Assembly (NCBI GenBank): GCA_029817715.1
Contig: JARUPY010000534.1
Coordinates: forward strand, 3,970,501-4,034,500
DNA: 64,000 bases
DNA from: Melastoma dodecandrum
Taxonomy: Eukaryota; Streptophyta; Magnoliopsida; Myrtales; Melastomataceae
Direction of reading: 5' to 3'
The translations under genes were made by a program, and so were the position numbers. Each line of letters begins with the position of its first letter. Position 1 is the first letter of the stretch. A model generated the notes under the pieces. That model did not search any database. It was not told the DNA's origin and saw nothing but the letters and a program-made list of their open reading frames with translations. Positions 9,623 through 19,244 of the stretch are shown here, one piece after another.

Positions 9623-11267
9623 CTATGTCCTTGTCCGTGAAGTCGGGCCCCCATCCTGTCGGCACGATTGGTCCCTCATCAGGCTTGGGGTGAGAGGTGC
9701 CATAGCTCACAATGAAGTCGAACTTCCCGGAGGGTTCACCTAGGGGTCCGACAGTAGGGTCTCCTAGCTTGTAGCGTTGATCCAGGGTGAGGTCCTTGAT
9801 CGTCTTGCATGTTTCTGCATGTAAAATGCCCTTGTCACAACAGGAGTATTCATCAGCCCTGATAGTCTCTATTTCATAGTCAAGCCATAAAATCAACTCC
9901 CTATGCAAAGTCGATGGGATCGCGGCGGCTTTGTGAAGCCAATCGCGCCCCAAAAGCGCATTAAACGAAGGGGCTATGTCGATTACGAAGAAAGCGGTTT
10001 CCTGCTCATGTCTTCCAACGCCTAAATGCACAGAGCATATCCCCAGGCATTCGGACTTCCTCCCATTAAAGCCACTTACAGCCACGTCGGTTCGCACCAA
10101 CTCGCTAGGCTTGTACCCAAGTAGTCTAAACTTGGTGAGTGGGAGAACATTGACGGTGGCACCGTTGACTATTAAGACTCGACCCACCAAAACACCGTCA
10201 AAGGTGGCTGCGATGTATAACGAGTGCATGTGCTGTTTCATGCGATCCGATGGTTTCCTCAGCCAGTGCAGAGGGAAGCCAGATGGAAAAGAAGTGACCT
10301 TAGAGTCCAGGGTTTTACCTTTCGGCGCCTCCGCCTTGTCGTTGCAGGCGAACTCCGCCGGAAAGGTGAGAGCGTTACAGCTCACGAGGGGCCCTTGATC
10401 TGCGTTGAAGTCGCAGGGCCTGTCTCCTCGTAGAGGAGTGTAGTCGAAGCTTGAGCCCGGGTTTTCCGAGTAATCAGTAGACTCGACCCTTTCAGGCTCC
10501 GCGACTTGTTTCCCTGCGGCTTGGTCCCCTTCCGAGGGTGGCATCGCAGGGGTCATCCTAGGTCTTTTTGGGGCGTGATTTAGGCGCCTTTCCTTTCTCT
10601 TTTGAGCCCTTGAGGGGGGCGCAACCTTCCTTTCTACCTTCTGCCATTGAGACGAAGGGTTAAGGGCCTTGACGAATTTTGGTTTTTTAGAACCAAAAGG
10701 GAGTCGGCTTACCTCCACGAATCTGTCGTCGACTGGGTCATATCCCACCTGCACTGGAGTATTTTCTGGTCTAATCGAGGAAGGTTTGCCAGGGTTCGAA
10801 TTACCTGTACCCTCGGGGCGGACCGCTTTTACTAGCATCTCCCCTTTTGCGGACAAGTCGACCAGCCGCAAGAAATAGTTGACGCAGCATGCTGTGCAGA
10901 GCTGGGTAATAAGTATCCGATTGTGGGCGATCAGCTTGCATTTCTGGCACAGTAGCTTCTCGTCCAGGAATTGGGCGATATGAGGTCCCCTCCGCAATTC
11001 CTGGGGGTCGACTGTCTGTGACGCATATCGAGGCCTGCGACTTGCAGCCTGTTGGGGTCGGTCTACTCCCTTATACTCTTCCACAGGTCTTATCTCCTTG
11101 ACAGGGGTAGTCATAGTGTATCCCTGCTTGACGACTTTCTGCCCAGACGAGTCTATAAACTCAAGTCGCTGTGCCGGGCGTTCCGTACCCCGGGCGGCTG
11201 CCTCTCCATTTCCCCTATGCCCCTGGGAACCTCCTCTTCCTCCTCGTGAAGCCAGTCGGCGATCCAC
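9468..11267 (-). CDS. Tat pol 5' part: linker and aspartic protease-like domain
   Basis: This open frame of about 599 codons lies in the same frame as gag, separated from it by a single TGA at 11301-11303 and twelve sense codons. The N-terminal third is basic and low in complexity. A CxxC..CxxC-like cluster follows at about residues 100-150, and an aspartic protease-like region at about 355-450 (VNGATVNVLP, then FNALLGRDWLH). The usual Asp-Ser/Gly-Gly-Ala active-site triplet is not seen: Asn-Gly-Ala stands in its place. The frame ends near 9468, where the polyprotein continues in another frame. The unusual active site could mean a dead protease. Confidence 0.75.
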   Translation of the reverse strand: MDRRLASRGGRGGSQGHRGNGEAAARGTERPAQRLEFIDSSGQKVVKQGYTMTTPVKEIRPVEEYKGVDRPQQAASRRPRYASQTVDPQELRRGPHIAQFLDEKLLCQKCKLIAHNRILITQLCTACCVNYFLRLVDLSAKGEMLVKAVRPEGTGNSNPGKPSSIRPENTPVQVGYDPVDDRFVEVSRLPFGSKKPKFVKALNPSSQWQKVERKVAPPSRAQKRKERRLNHAPKRPRMTPAMPPSEGDQAAGKQVAEPERVESTDYSENPGSSFDYTPLRGDRPCDFNADQGPLVSCNALTFPAEFACNDKAEAPKGKTLDSKVTSFPSGFPLHWLRKPSDRMKQHMHSLYIAATFDGVLVGRVLIVNGATVNVLPLTKFRLLGYKPSELVRTDVAVSGFNGRKSECLGICSVHLGVGRHEQETAFFVIDIAPSFNALLGRDWLHKAAAIPSTLHRELILWLDYEIETIRADEYSCCDKGILHAETCKTIKDLTLDQRYKLGDPTVGPLGEPSGKFDFIVSYGTSHPKPDEGPIVPTGWGPDFTDKDIDEVLQEVFPTRDGGETDNSPNGDKGEAPKSQESAATELEPDRLLHEGLYGQ

Positions 11268-11300
11268 ACTAGGAGGACTTTTGAGGACGTGAGAAGGTCC

Positions 11301-13388
11301 TCAGGGGGTAGTCAGCGACATTGCTGCTTCCTCGAAAGGGGTCAGGTCATACCAGTCTTCTGTCTTACTGTCCAACAGGTACTTCTTAAATGTGTGGCAT
11401 TGGTCCGTCGTGTGAGTGTCGTTCAGGTGCCAGTGGCAGAGCCACTTGTCCCTTCCCTTCGGTAGGATGAAAACCCCACGTTCAGCTAGTCGCTTCATCA
11501 GGGCATTAGCCACCAAGGTCTCGCCAGTTGCTTGCAAATCCTGCGAGGGTATAGCAGAGTCGTTAATGACTTCTACAAAGTTAACCTCAGCGTCAAATAT
11601 ATCAAATGTATGAATGGCGACTTCGTCGCCAAATGGATTATCATCCACCATGGCGACTTCATCGACTTCAGGAAAACAGAGCTCTTTAGACTCTATTAGA
11701 TCCTGAATTATATTTCTAAAGGACAGGCAGTCCTTGGTAGTATGGGTGAAGGAACTATGCCATTTGCAGTAATTCCTACTTTTTTCCCTTTCTGTCTGAG
11801 GGACTAGATGACCAGGCTTAAGCCTGATCCTTTTCTTTTGATAAAGCCAGTCAAAAATGGCGTCGACTTTATCTGTGTCGAAGGAGTATTTCCTTTCCTC
11901 GGCGTTTTTCTGGGAGGCTTTAGCTTTAGAATTTTTCCTAGTCAAGGGGTCACATATAGTCGACTCTCCCTTAACAAACTCGGCTACGCCGACTTCATAA
12001 GTATCGACTTGGTAGGCTCGAGTCGGCTTGGCCTCTTCTGTTAGGAGCTGATAGTACTCAGTGGCTCTCCTTGCCAAATCATATAGATCGGCAAAGCGCT
12101 CCCCTTGTAGCTTTTTCCGGAAAGGAATGGACAACTCGTTTAATGCGAGGAACAACTGGTCTTTCTCCGGTATGGGAGGCCTACACCGTAATAAGGCCTT
12201 TCTAAGTTTCATTAAAAACTGCCCCGGGTGTTCCCCATTAGCCTGCCTAAGGCGCATAACCTCAAACATCGACATGGGGGTATCGAGTCGAGCAAAGGTT
12301 TTAACAAACATGGACTGCATCTGAGTCCATGAAGCTACTGACCCCGACGGCAAACTTGCATACCAGGTAAAGGCATCCCCGGTTAATGAGTTCGGGAAGA
12401 GCTTTAGTTTCCAGAAGTCATTCCCGGCGGCCTCGCCCAGTTGATGAGTGAAGCGAGCAATATGCTCAAGTGGAGTCATTTCATCTTCGCCCGAAAAGCG
12501 AGTGAAGTCGGGCACCCTATAACCTCTAGGTAAAGGGAAATCCCTATCAATGTACGCAGGATAAGGAGGCCTGTATAAACAGGTGTCATCTCGCCGAGCT
12601 ATTCCGGGGACGACTTGCTCTATAACCTGAGTTATGGCCTCTCTTAAGTCTGGGGGTACACTGCCTATCGGCCCCTGCCCTGCGAGTCGAGTTGGCCTTA
12701 ACGGGCTATACGGAGGCCTTTCTCCCATTGTTTGACTCGTTGGATCCCTTACATAAAATGAGGGCTCCTCACGATGATTACTACTCCGGAGTTCAGGCTC
12801 ATAGGGATTTCGAACTGCGTCGACCATTAGCTCTTTTCCAGGGCGACGAGTCGGAATAAAATCCTCCCCCCGTTCTGTTTCCTCTTGGAGGTCCTCTGCC
12901 TCATTCCAATACGTATTCGCTGGTCGATTTCGTGAAGAATAGGGTCGACCAGGGGGAACCAGATTCCCGGTTTCAAAGAGAGCATTCGTCCTTATCTCAG
13001 ATTGCTCGAAAGTCACGTTACGTGGCCCTTGAGCAGTCCGACGAGCGTCTGCCATGAACGTAGACTCCCTAAAGGGGGCTTCTCTCATACGAGGTCTCAC
13101 CCTTTCCTCGTCTCTCGGGCCAGAAAGACGCCCTATTAGAGTTTGGACATCGATTAGAATACCCTTCATATCAGTCAACTCCTGACGCACATCCCCCAAT
13201 TCCTTGTGGAACTCCAGTCTCGAAATAAATTCGGACGGGGCATGTGAATCAAAAGTGGACTGGTTTGTAGCTGCCTGGCCTCCTAGGGCTGGCGCTTCCG
13301 AGTCCATTCTCGGAGGAGGTTCCTGGTCTTCCCCATCTAAGGGATTCTGAGACTCATGGCCAGTAGTACTTCGAGTATTTCTCGGCAT
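11301..13388 (-). CDS. Tat gag polyprotein
   Basis: This is an open frame of 695 codons starting 27 bases inside the primer binding site, as expected for gag. It has a low-complexity N-terminus, then the plant retrotransposon gag domain (PF03732-like) around residues 270-440 (FTRFSGEDEMTPLEHIARF, later LFLALNEL). Two His/Cys-containing segments with NYCKWH..FTHTTKDC and WLCHWHLNDTHTTDQC patterns follow toward the end and could bind nucleic acid. No internal stop is seen, so gag may still be translatable. It ends at TGA 11301-11303 and pol continues in the same frame. Confidence 0.88.
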   Translation of the reverse strand: MPRNTRSTTGHESQNPLDGEDQEPPPRMDSEAPALGGQAATNQSTFDSHAPSEFISRLEFHKELGDVRQELTDMKGILIDVQTLIGRLSGPRDEERVRPRMREAPFRESTFMADARRTAQGPRNVTFEQSEIRTNALFETGNLVPPGRPYSSRNRPANTYWNEAEDLQEETERGEDFIPTRRPGKELMVDAVRNPYEPELRSSNHREEPSFYVRDPTSQTMGERPPYSPLRPTRLAGQGPIGSVPPDLREAITQVIEQVVPGIARRDDTCLYRPPYPAYIDRDFPLPRGYRVPDFTRFSGEDEMTPLEHIARFTHQLGEAAGNDFWKLKLFPNSLTGDAFTWYASLPSGSVASWTQMQSMFVKTFARLDTPMSMFEVMRLRQANGEHPGQFLMKLRKALLRCRPPIPEKDQLFLALNELSIPFRKKLQGERFADLYDLARRATEYYQLLTEEAKPTRAYQVDTYEVGVAEFVKGESTICDPLTRKNSKAKASQKNAEERKYSFDTDKVDAIFDWLYQKKRIRLKPGHLVPQTEREKSRNYCKWHSSFTHTTKDCLSFRNIIQDLIESKELCFPEVDEVAMVDDNPFGDEVAIHTFDIFDAEVNFVEVINDSAIPSQDLQATGETLVANALMKRLAERGVFILPKGRDKWLCHWHLNDTHTTDQCHTFKKYLLDSKTEDWYDLTPFEEAAMSLTTP

Positions 13389-13414
13389 TTGAGACTAAGA
13401 TTTTTTTTCTCTTC

Positions 13415-13431
13415 TCCCACTGTGGTCGCCA
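13415..13431 (-). promoter_or_regulatory. Primer binding site of the Tat element (tRNA-Arg-like)
   Basis: Six bases inside the 5' LTR the element's strand reads TGGCGACCACAGTGGGA. It starts with the TGG that pairs with a tRNA CCA end. From memory the rest matches the 3' end of a plant tRNA-Arg (TCCCACTGTGGTCG). The tRNA identity is less sure than the site itself. Confidence 0.72.
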
Positions 13432-13437
13432 AAAACG

Positions 13438-14441
13438 TGTTCGCCTATAGAATGGATCACGTCGGAAATATTTGGCAAAGGACTCACAGGAATTGGATTG
13501 TGGTCGCCAGTAAGAAGATGCACAATTTTATTGAAAATAGAATGCAAGTCTTACAATCTTGACGAATTAAGAAAAAAGGGCTTACAGCCATAAAAATGAA
13601 AAGGGGGCAAGTGGTGACAACGATGTGGAATCCTGTGACGGTGGAGAACTTGTGACGAAGGCCTTGGAAGCTCGCTCCGTCGGTGGTGATCGCTGGCGGG
13701 AGGCTGTGACGGAGGCCCTACGAGCTCACTCCGTCGGTGGTGTCGCTGGCGGGAGGTTGACAGCAAAGGCCCTACGAGCTCACTCTGTCGGTGGAAGGGG
13801 AGTTGACCTATAAACCGGGTCAAGGTATCTAATTTCCTAAGGTTGACGAACAAACTTCAGAGTTTTGGCTGTGTATGGTCGTGTCTTTGTTTTGAAAAAA
13901 TTCCTCTACTATTTATAGAGGACTTGTACGTGTTTAACACGTAACAGATAGATCGTGTTGCAGATCGTGTTATAGACCGTGATCTCTAATATCGTGGGAG
14001 TGTTTCAACAACCTCCTTGATATATGGGATCACGTTCCTGGATATTAGGATCAGTTACGATCCTTAACAAACGTGATTGAAAATAAATTTATTCCAACCT
14101 TGTTGACTTGACTGGTCTGTACGGACTACGACCGACTTGGTCGACTTATCCAGAATTCCGTCGACTTTACTCTACTACACTTAGCTATCGTTGAGTCATC
14201 TTGGTTGACTTTGATTACCATATTCCTTCGTTGTGAGTCGACCTAGTCGACTCTGTTCATAAGTCGACCTAGTCGGCTCCGTTCATAAGTCGACCTAGTC
14301 GACTTCGTCATGGGTCGACCTAATCGACTTTGTCGTGAGTCGGCCTAGACGACTGTATCTTGGGCCGAATCGAAGTGTGACTTGAGGGATTACTGGGTTT
14401 CTGTTCTAAGCCCAGGCCCAAAATTATTTGCCACGTCAACA
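13438..14441 (-). repeat. 5' LTR of the Tat element
   Basis: This is the direct repeat of 1415-2447 and the upstream LTR in the element's own orientation, since primer site and gag follow it on the minus strand. Its outer end at 14441 abuts the duplicated GACCA and then the methyltransferase coding sequence. Element transcription would start within it and run away from the methyltransferase gene body. Confidence 0.92.
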
Positions 14442-17400
14442 GACCAGCGGTTCCTACGCATCGACCGTCACCACGATAGTCTTCGTCGCGCTATGCGTCT
14501 TTGGTGTATGGATGCTGAACTCGAACTCCGTCGTGACTCCTGCAACCACCAAGAGAACAACAACCTCCGATACCGATACAGATGTCGCCGCTGTTAGTAC
14601 CAATGATAATAACAAGGATGAGGACCTGTCATCGAGCAAGACACAGACGACAACTAAGCTGAGTGATGGGAAGGAAGCGTCCACCTTCGAGGACAACCCC
14701 GGGGAGCTTCCGGAAGATGCAATCAAGACGGATGACTCGAGTGGAAATGACAATGATAAGACTTCTCAGGAGAGTCGGACCACGGAGAATGGCGAGAGCG
14801 GAAACGATGAAAAACAGGGAGGCAGGCAAGGAGACAATGTCGACGATGGGAAGGGGAGTGATGGTAATACCAAGGGAGATGAAGTTGGTTAGACTGGGAA
14901 AGAGAGCAAGCAGGGATTGCAAGGGAATGAGTCGGCTGAGCAAAGTGCAAATGAAGACCAATGGACTGGGCAGCAGCAAGGCAGCAATGAGGAAACCACA
15001 AACACAAGCCAAGATCATGAAAGCAGCGATACAGAAGATCAGAACAACAAAGCCAAGGGTAGTGCGAGCACTGACGGGCAACAGCAGGAGCAGAAACAGG
15101 AAGAACCAAGTCGATGGTCAGAGCGATAACCAGGACAGTCAGACTCAGGTCGAGGAGCAGCGGATAGAGCCGGAAACTCAACAGGGACAACTCCAGGAAG
15201 ATTCTGGAGGCAACAACGAAGAAAGTACGAGCGGGTCTCAGGAAAGTCGGGCAACAAGCGAGGACAAGACAAGCAGGGAGGAGAGCGAGTTGCAAGACGA
15301 CCCTCAGCAGTCAATATCCGCCGAAGAGCAACAGAAGAGAATACAAGAACAGAAGCAGCAGAGAGCGGAAGACCAGCAGAAGCCAGAGACGCAACAACAC
15401 GAACAACAGCAACAGCCAACAATAGAAGCAACGAGCTTGGACCAAGAGGCCCATGACGAATCGGTACCCCAAGAAACAAACATCGATGCTCAACAGTGTG
15501 ATAATGCCAAAGAAGAAACAACCGGCGATAATAACAACAGCAAAAGTAACGAGGCCTCATTTCCAAGCGGGGGAAACTCAGGAATACCACAAGAGTCGAA
15601 GGAGTCAAGGAAGTCGTGGAAAACACAGGCGTCTCAGTCAGAGAATGAGAATGAGAGGAGGCAGGGCGGATCAGAAGCCAGCGATAGCCAGTATGGGTAT
15701 GCTTGGGAGCTCTGCAACGTGACCGCAGGTCCGGATTATATACCGTGCTTGGACAATGAGAAAGCTCTGAGACAGTTGCGCTCTACCAAGCACTTTGAGC
15801 ATCGCGAGAGACATTGTCCCGAGGAAGGCCCGACCTGCTTGGTTCCAACCCCGGAGGGTTATAAGAGGTCAATCGAGTGGCCAAAGAACAGAGACAAGGT
15901 ACAAACAAAGGCACATAATGCAGACTATAGAAATAATCCAACTGAGACCAGGATGCAACTGTTTCTTAACATTCTAATGTGCAGATATGGTATCACAACG
16001 TCCCACACACCAAGCTAGCCGAGGTGAAGGGTCATCAAAACTGGGTAAAGGTGACAGGAGAGTTTTTGACCTTTCCTGGCGGAGGAACGCAATTCATCCA
16101 TGGAGCTCTACACTATATTGATTTTCTTCAGCAAGTAAGTAGCCATTACGATAAGATGATCAATATCAGCAAAAGAGCACATTATATAAAAATGCAATAG
16201 ATAAGGGTTCACCGTCCTAGCTTCTTTTGGAAGTACAAATGTCATCATATCACGAGAAATTGAGCCCTCAGGTGCTCTTTCACAAATATATAGACATGGT
16301 GAAAGCAAAAGAAACTCATTGGATTTTAAAAATAACATCTCATAGCAACTACAATTACCTTTGGGTCACAATTACTTACTGGATGCAGTCAGAACCAAAA
16401 ATCAAATGGGGAAAGCACACCAGAGTGATCCTCGATGTTGGTTGTGGTGTGGCCAGTTTTGGTGGCTCTCTCTTTGAAAGAGATGTCCTGACAATGTCAT
16501 TTGCACCCAAGGATGAACATGAAGCTCAGGTTCAGTTCGCCCTCGAAAGAGGAATACCTGCGATATCCGCTGTCATGGGGTCTCAGCGGCTTCCTTTTCC
16601 GGGCAGAGTGTTTGATCTTGTTCACTGTGCACGTTGTCGAGTCCCCTGGCATATAGAAGGTCGACCAATTATCTCTCCATCCTCTGCTTTTGCCTATAAG
16701 ATTGATTTCTCAGTGCAACTGATACAATTTCCTATCAATTATGAAGGTGGCAGACTTCTTCTTGAACTCAACCGTGTCCTAAGGCCTGGAGGTTTCTTCG
16801 TCTGGTCAGCTACTCCTGTGTATCAGAAGTTGGACGAGGACGTGGAAATTTGGAAAGGTTTGCTTGATGAATTGCACATAATTCATCACAGAAATCAAAT
16901 TGATTATGAAATTTGATCTTTCCTTTCTGGGAACAGAAATGTCCGCTTTGACTTCAAATATGTGTTGGGAAGTCGTCACTATACAGAGGGACACGTTGAA
17001 CTCGGTTAAAGCTGCCATCTACCACAAGCCGAGAAAAAATGACTGCTACGAGCAAAGAAAGCGTCAGAATCCCCCAATGTGTAAAGAAGATGATGATCCG
17101 AATGCAGCATGGTATAATATTTCAGAGTCCCATGAAATCTCTTCAAACTATTACATGTCAGACAACAGAACATTTAATTCACTCGAAGCAGTATAAGAAC
17201 ACAGTGGCAGACCAATGATCAGAAGAATGAACTTTTCTCTGTGGTTGCAGGTATGTAGCTCTGCAGGCATGCATGCACCGCTTGCCGGTGAGTGCGTTCG
17301 AGAGGGGAACACAGTGGCCAGTTGTTTGGCCTCGCCGAATGAGGCTGCCTCCCTCCTGGCTGAATGACTCTAAGATGGGTATATAAGGAAAACCAGCTCC

Positions 17401-18121
17401 TCAGGATTTTACAGCTGACTATGACCACTGGAAGCAGGTGGTCAGCACTTCATACATGTCTGGACTAGGAATCAGTTGGACAGGCGTGAGAAACATAATG
17501 GATATGAGAGCAGTATATGGCGGGTAAAATCCTTTTCTTCCGCTTCCATTCCCTTGAGCCAGCGCATACTAATATCTCGATTCCATGTTTGCAGATTTGC
17601 AGCTGCACTAAAGGATCTTCAATTGTGGGTCATGAATGTCGTGAATGTCGACTCGCCAGATACACTCCCCATAATTTATGACAGAGGACTTTTTGGAATT
17701 TATCATGACTGGTGTGAATCCTTTAGTACTTACCCGAGGACCTATGATCTTCTGCACGCAGATCAACTCTTCTCCAAGATAAAGAAAAGGTACAGATCGT
17801 GACTGAAATATCACAATGTGTGACAGGGTTGTGCCATCATACTCAAAATATGAGAGCCATACACCTGAGAATGATTTAGTACCTTGTCCAATTTTCCTTC
17901 ATAGGTGCAAGCTTCCTCCAGTAATTGCCGAAGTTGATCGAATAGTACAACCCGGAGGAAAAGTCATCGTACGAGATGAATCCAGCACCATTGGAGAGGT
18001 CGAGAATATACTCAAGTCTCTGCACTGGGAGATTCGTCTAACATTTTCCAAGGATCAAAAGGGGATCCTTAGTGCACAGAAAGTTGATTGGTGGCCCCTA
18101 ACCTATTCAGCCTCTTCCTGA
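14442..18121 (+). pseudogene. PMT24/25/26-like methyltransferase, main body, disrupted
   Basis: The family consists of Golgi type II membrane proteins with a SAM-dependent methyltransferase domain (PF03141, QUASIMODO2 group), thought to methylate pectin. The membrane anchor lies at about 14467-14530, followed by a long Gln/Glu/Ser-rich lumenal linker. The exons after it are ...-15898, 15985-16134, 16389-16659, 16747-16857, 16937-17111, 17251-17523, 17595-17789 and 17905-18121, all bounded by GT and AG. The SAM motif VILDVGCGVASFGG and the VFDLVHCARCRVPWH region are present, and the C-terminal part matches the family to its end. Lesions are TAG at 14890-14892, a frame change at about 15080-15127 and TAA at 17384-17386, where the family has Tyr. 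The start is cut off by the Tat element. The coding value is lost, though domain residues and splice sites remain well kept, so inactivation is probably recent. Confidence 0.88.
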
Positions 18122-18691
18122 TTTGTTGAACGATAGTATATGGCTTCTAACCAGCAACAATAGTTAACAACCTCAAGGCTATTACTGCGATAGTTAACAG
18201 ACCAGTAGGAACACGGCAGGGCCATGTAAGACTTTGAGCCATTTTCAAGAGTTTGTTAGTTTAGGCATCTCTAAGGAAACAGCTTGTTGACCTTTATATT
18301 TTGATACAAATCAGATTCCAGATTAACCATCTCATAATTCATTGGAATGCAGTGATAATCTGGATCTTGAAAACCGAAGCCAGCAGCTAAAAATATTGAT
18401 TCATCACAATTATCCACAGAGTCACCAAGTTAGCATATCAACTCAGAAAGATTAAGCAGCTGATTATTGACAAAAACATAATCATTCCCTAATCTTACAT
18501 CTTACAATTACATCAAATCATCCACTTCTCACGGATAATCTTGATAGCTAAACGTCACCTATTTGCGGCCAAAAGACCGAAGCCTGATTCCAACCAAGTA
18601 AAACAACCCCAGTCCTACCAACAAGCCCTACGACAATCAATCGAATAGAAGGACAAAATCTCACCAATCTAGCGAGGAAGATCGCCCATTC
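18122..18691. other. Intergenic region, 3' flanks of convergent genes
   Basis: No gene is seen. The stretch lies between the convergent ends of the methyltransferase pseudogene and the oxidoreductase-like gene and probably holds their 3' UTRs. It is AT-rich without clear repeats. Confidence 0.5.
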
Positions 18692-18931
18692 TCAAGAAGA
18701 CGCCTTGGAAGAAGAAGAATCAACCCCGTCTCCTCCGCCGCCGTTCCCGTATAGCTTTTCGTATTCCTCCAGATCCTCGTAGTAAACGTCCCACACGCAC
18801 CTGACGCACCCACTTCCGCAGCAGTCGTCGGGGGACGGCTTCTCCGGCGGAGGCGGAGGAGGAGCCGATTTTCCTGGCGCCTCCTTTACCGCCTTCCCAG
18901 GTTGTTCCGTTCGATTCTGTCCCGTCGCCAT
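18692..18931 (-). CDS. Oxidoreductase-like domain small protein
   Basis: This single-exon frame of 79 residues has a Pro-rich N-terminal half (PPPPPPEKPSPDD). A conserved Cys-rich core CCGSGCVRCVWDVYYEDLEE follows at about residues 37-56, and the tail is Gly/Ser-rich. The core is the oxidoreductase-like signature (PF09791), found in small plant proteins and fungal/animal mitochondrial proteins of uncertain role. The four cysteines could bind a metal; this is inference. The ATG at 18931 is the first in the frame after a plausible leader. The gene lies on the same strand as the aldehyde dehydrogenase, whose stop is 313 bases upstream, and is taken as a separate transcript. Confidence 0.82.
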   Translation of the reverse strand: MATGQNRTEQPGKAVKEAPGKSAPPPPPPEKPSPDDCCGSGCVRCVWDVYYEDLEEYEKLYGNGGGGDGVDSSSSKASS

Positions 18932-19244
18932 CAGATCAAAAAATGGGAACTCTAGAAATCGTTAGATCAAATAAACCGGAATCATCCCCCGTTCTTCGGA
19001 TGATCAATCCTTCGATCAACCGACGATGGAGAGACAGTAGAGATAGAGAGGGACGTTCTTGCAATGCGAGTTCCTCGGAATGGGAAGGACCTTAAGCATT
19101 TTAGTCTTTGGATTTAATCACAATCACAACTTCATCCAAATAAAAGCTCTTTTCGAGACACGACTGACGACATCACACGACAACCTTTATAATTCATAAT
19201 AGCAGCATCCGACCATTCCTGCCGGCCCACAAGCCATAATCTGG

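Larger units (their letters stand above)
1415..14441 (-). mobile_element. Ty3 Tat-lineage LTR retrotransposon with antisense plant-mobile-domain gene
   Basis: This is a complete-ended LTR element of 13,027 bp read on the minus strand. It has LTRs of 1033 and 1004 bp beginning TGTTGAC and ending GCGAACA in its own orientation, a tRNA-type primer site, a purine tract and a 5-bp target duplication GACCA (1410-1414 and 14442-14446). The internal order is gag, protease, reverse transcriptase, RNase H, archaeal-type RNase H, integrase, then a long region with an oppositely oriented gene before the 3' LTR. The second RNase H and the antisense gene are hallmarks of the Tat lineage. By eye the LTRs differ by about 16 substitutions plus a 3-bp and a 26-bp indel, so the insertion is fairly recent. 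pol is broken at several points, so the copy cannot be autonomous. Confidence 0.93.

Noticed and set aside
9976..10398. Plus-strand frame of 140 codons
   Set aside because: Antisense to the protease-containing pol frame, which has clear domain matches.
14629..15626. Several long minus-strand frames (up to 195 codons) with Leu-rich translation
   Set aside because: They are antisense to the Gln/Glu/Ser-rich linker of the methyltransferase; the reverse complement of such codons gives Leu/Cys/Phe-rich frames without stops.
17384..17386. Possibility that the TAA in the methyltransferase is removed by splicing
   Set aside because: It lies within an exon whose flanking residues match the family on both sides (SKMGI before, GKPAP after), and an intron there would delete conserved codons.
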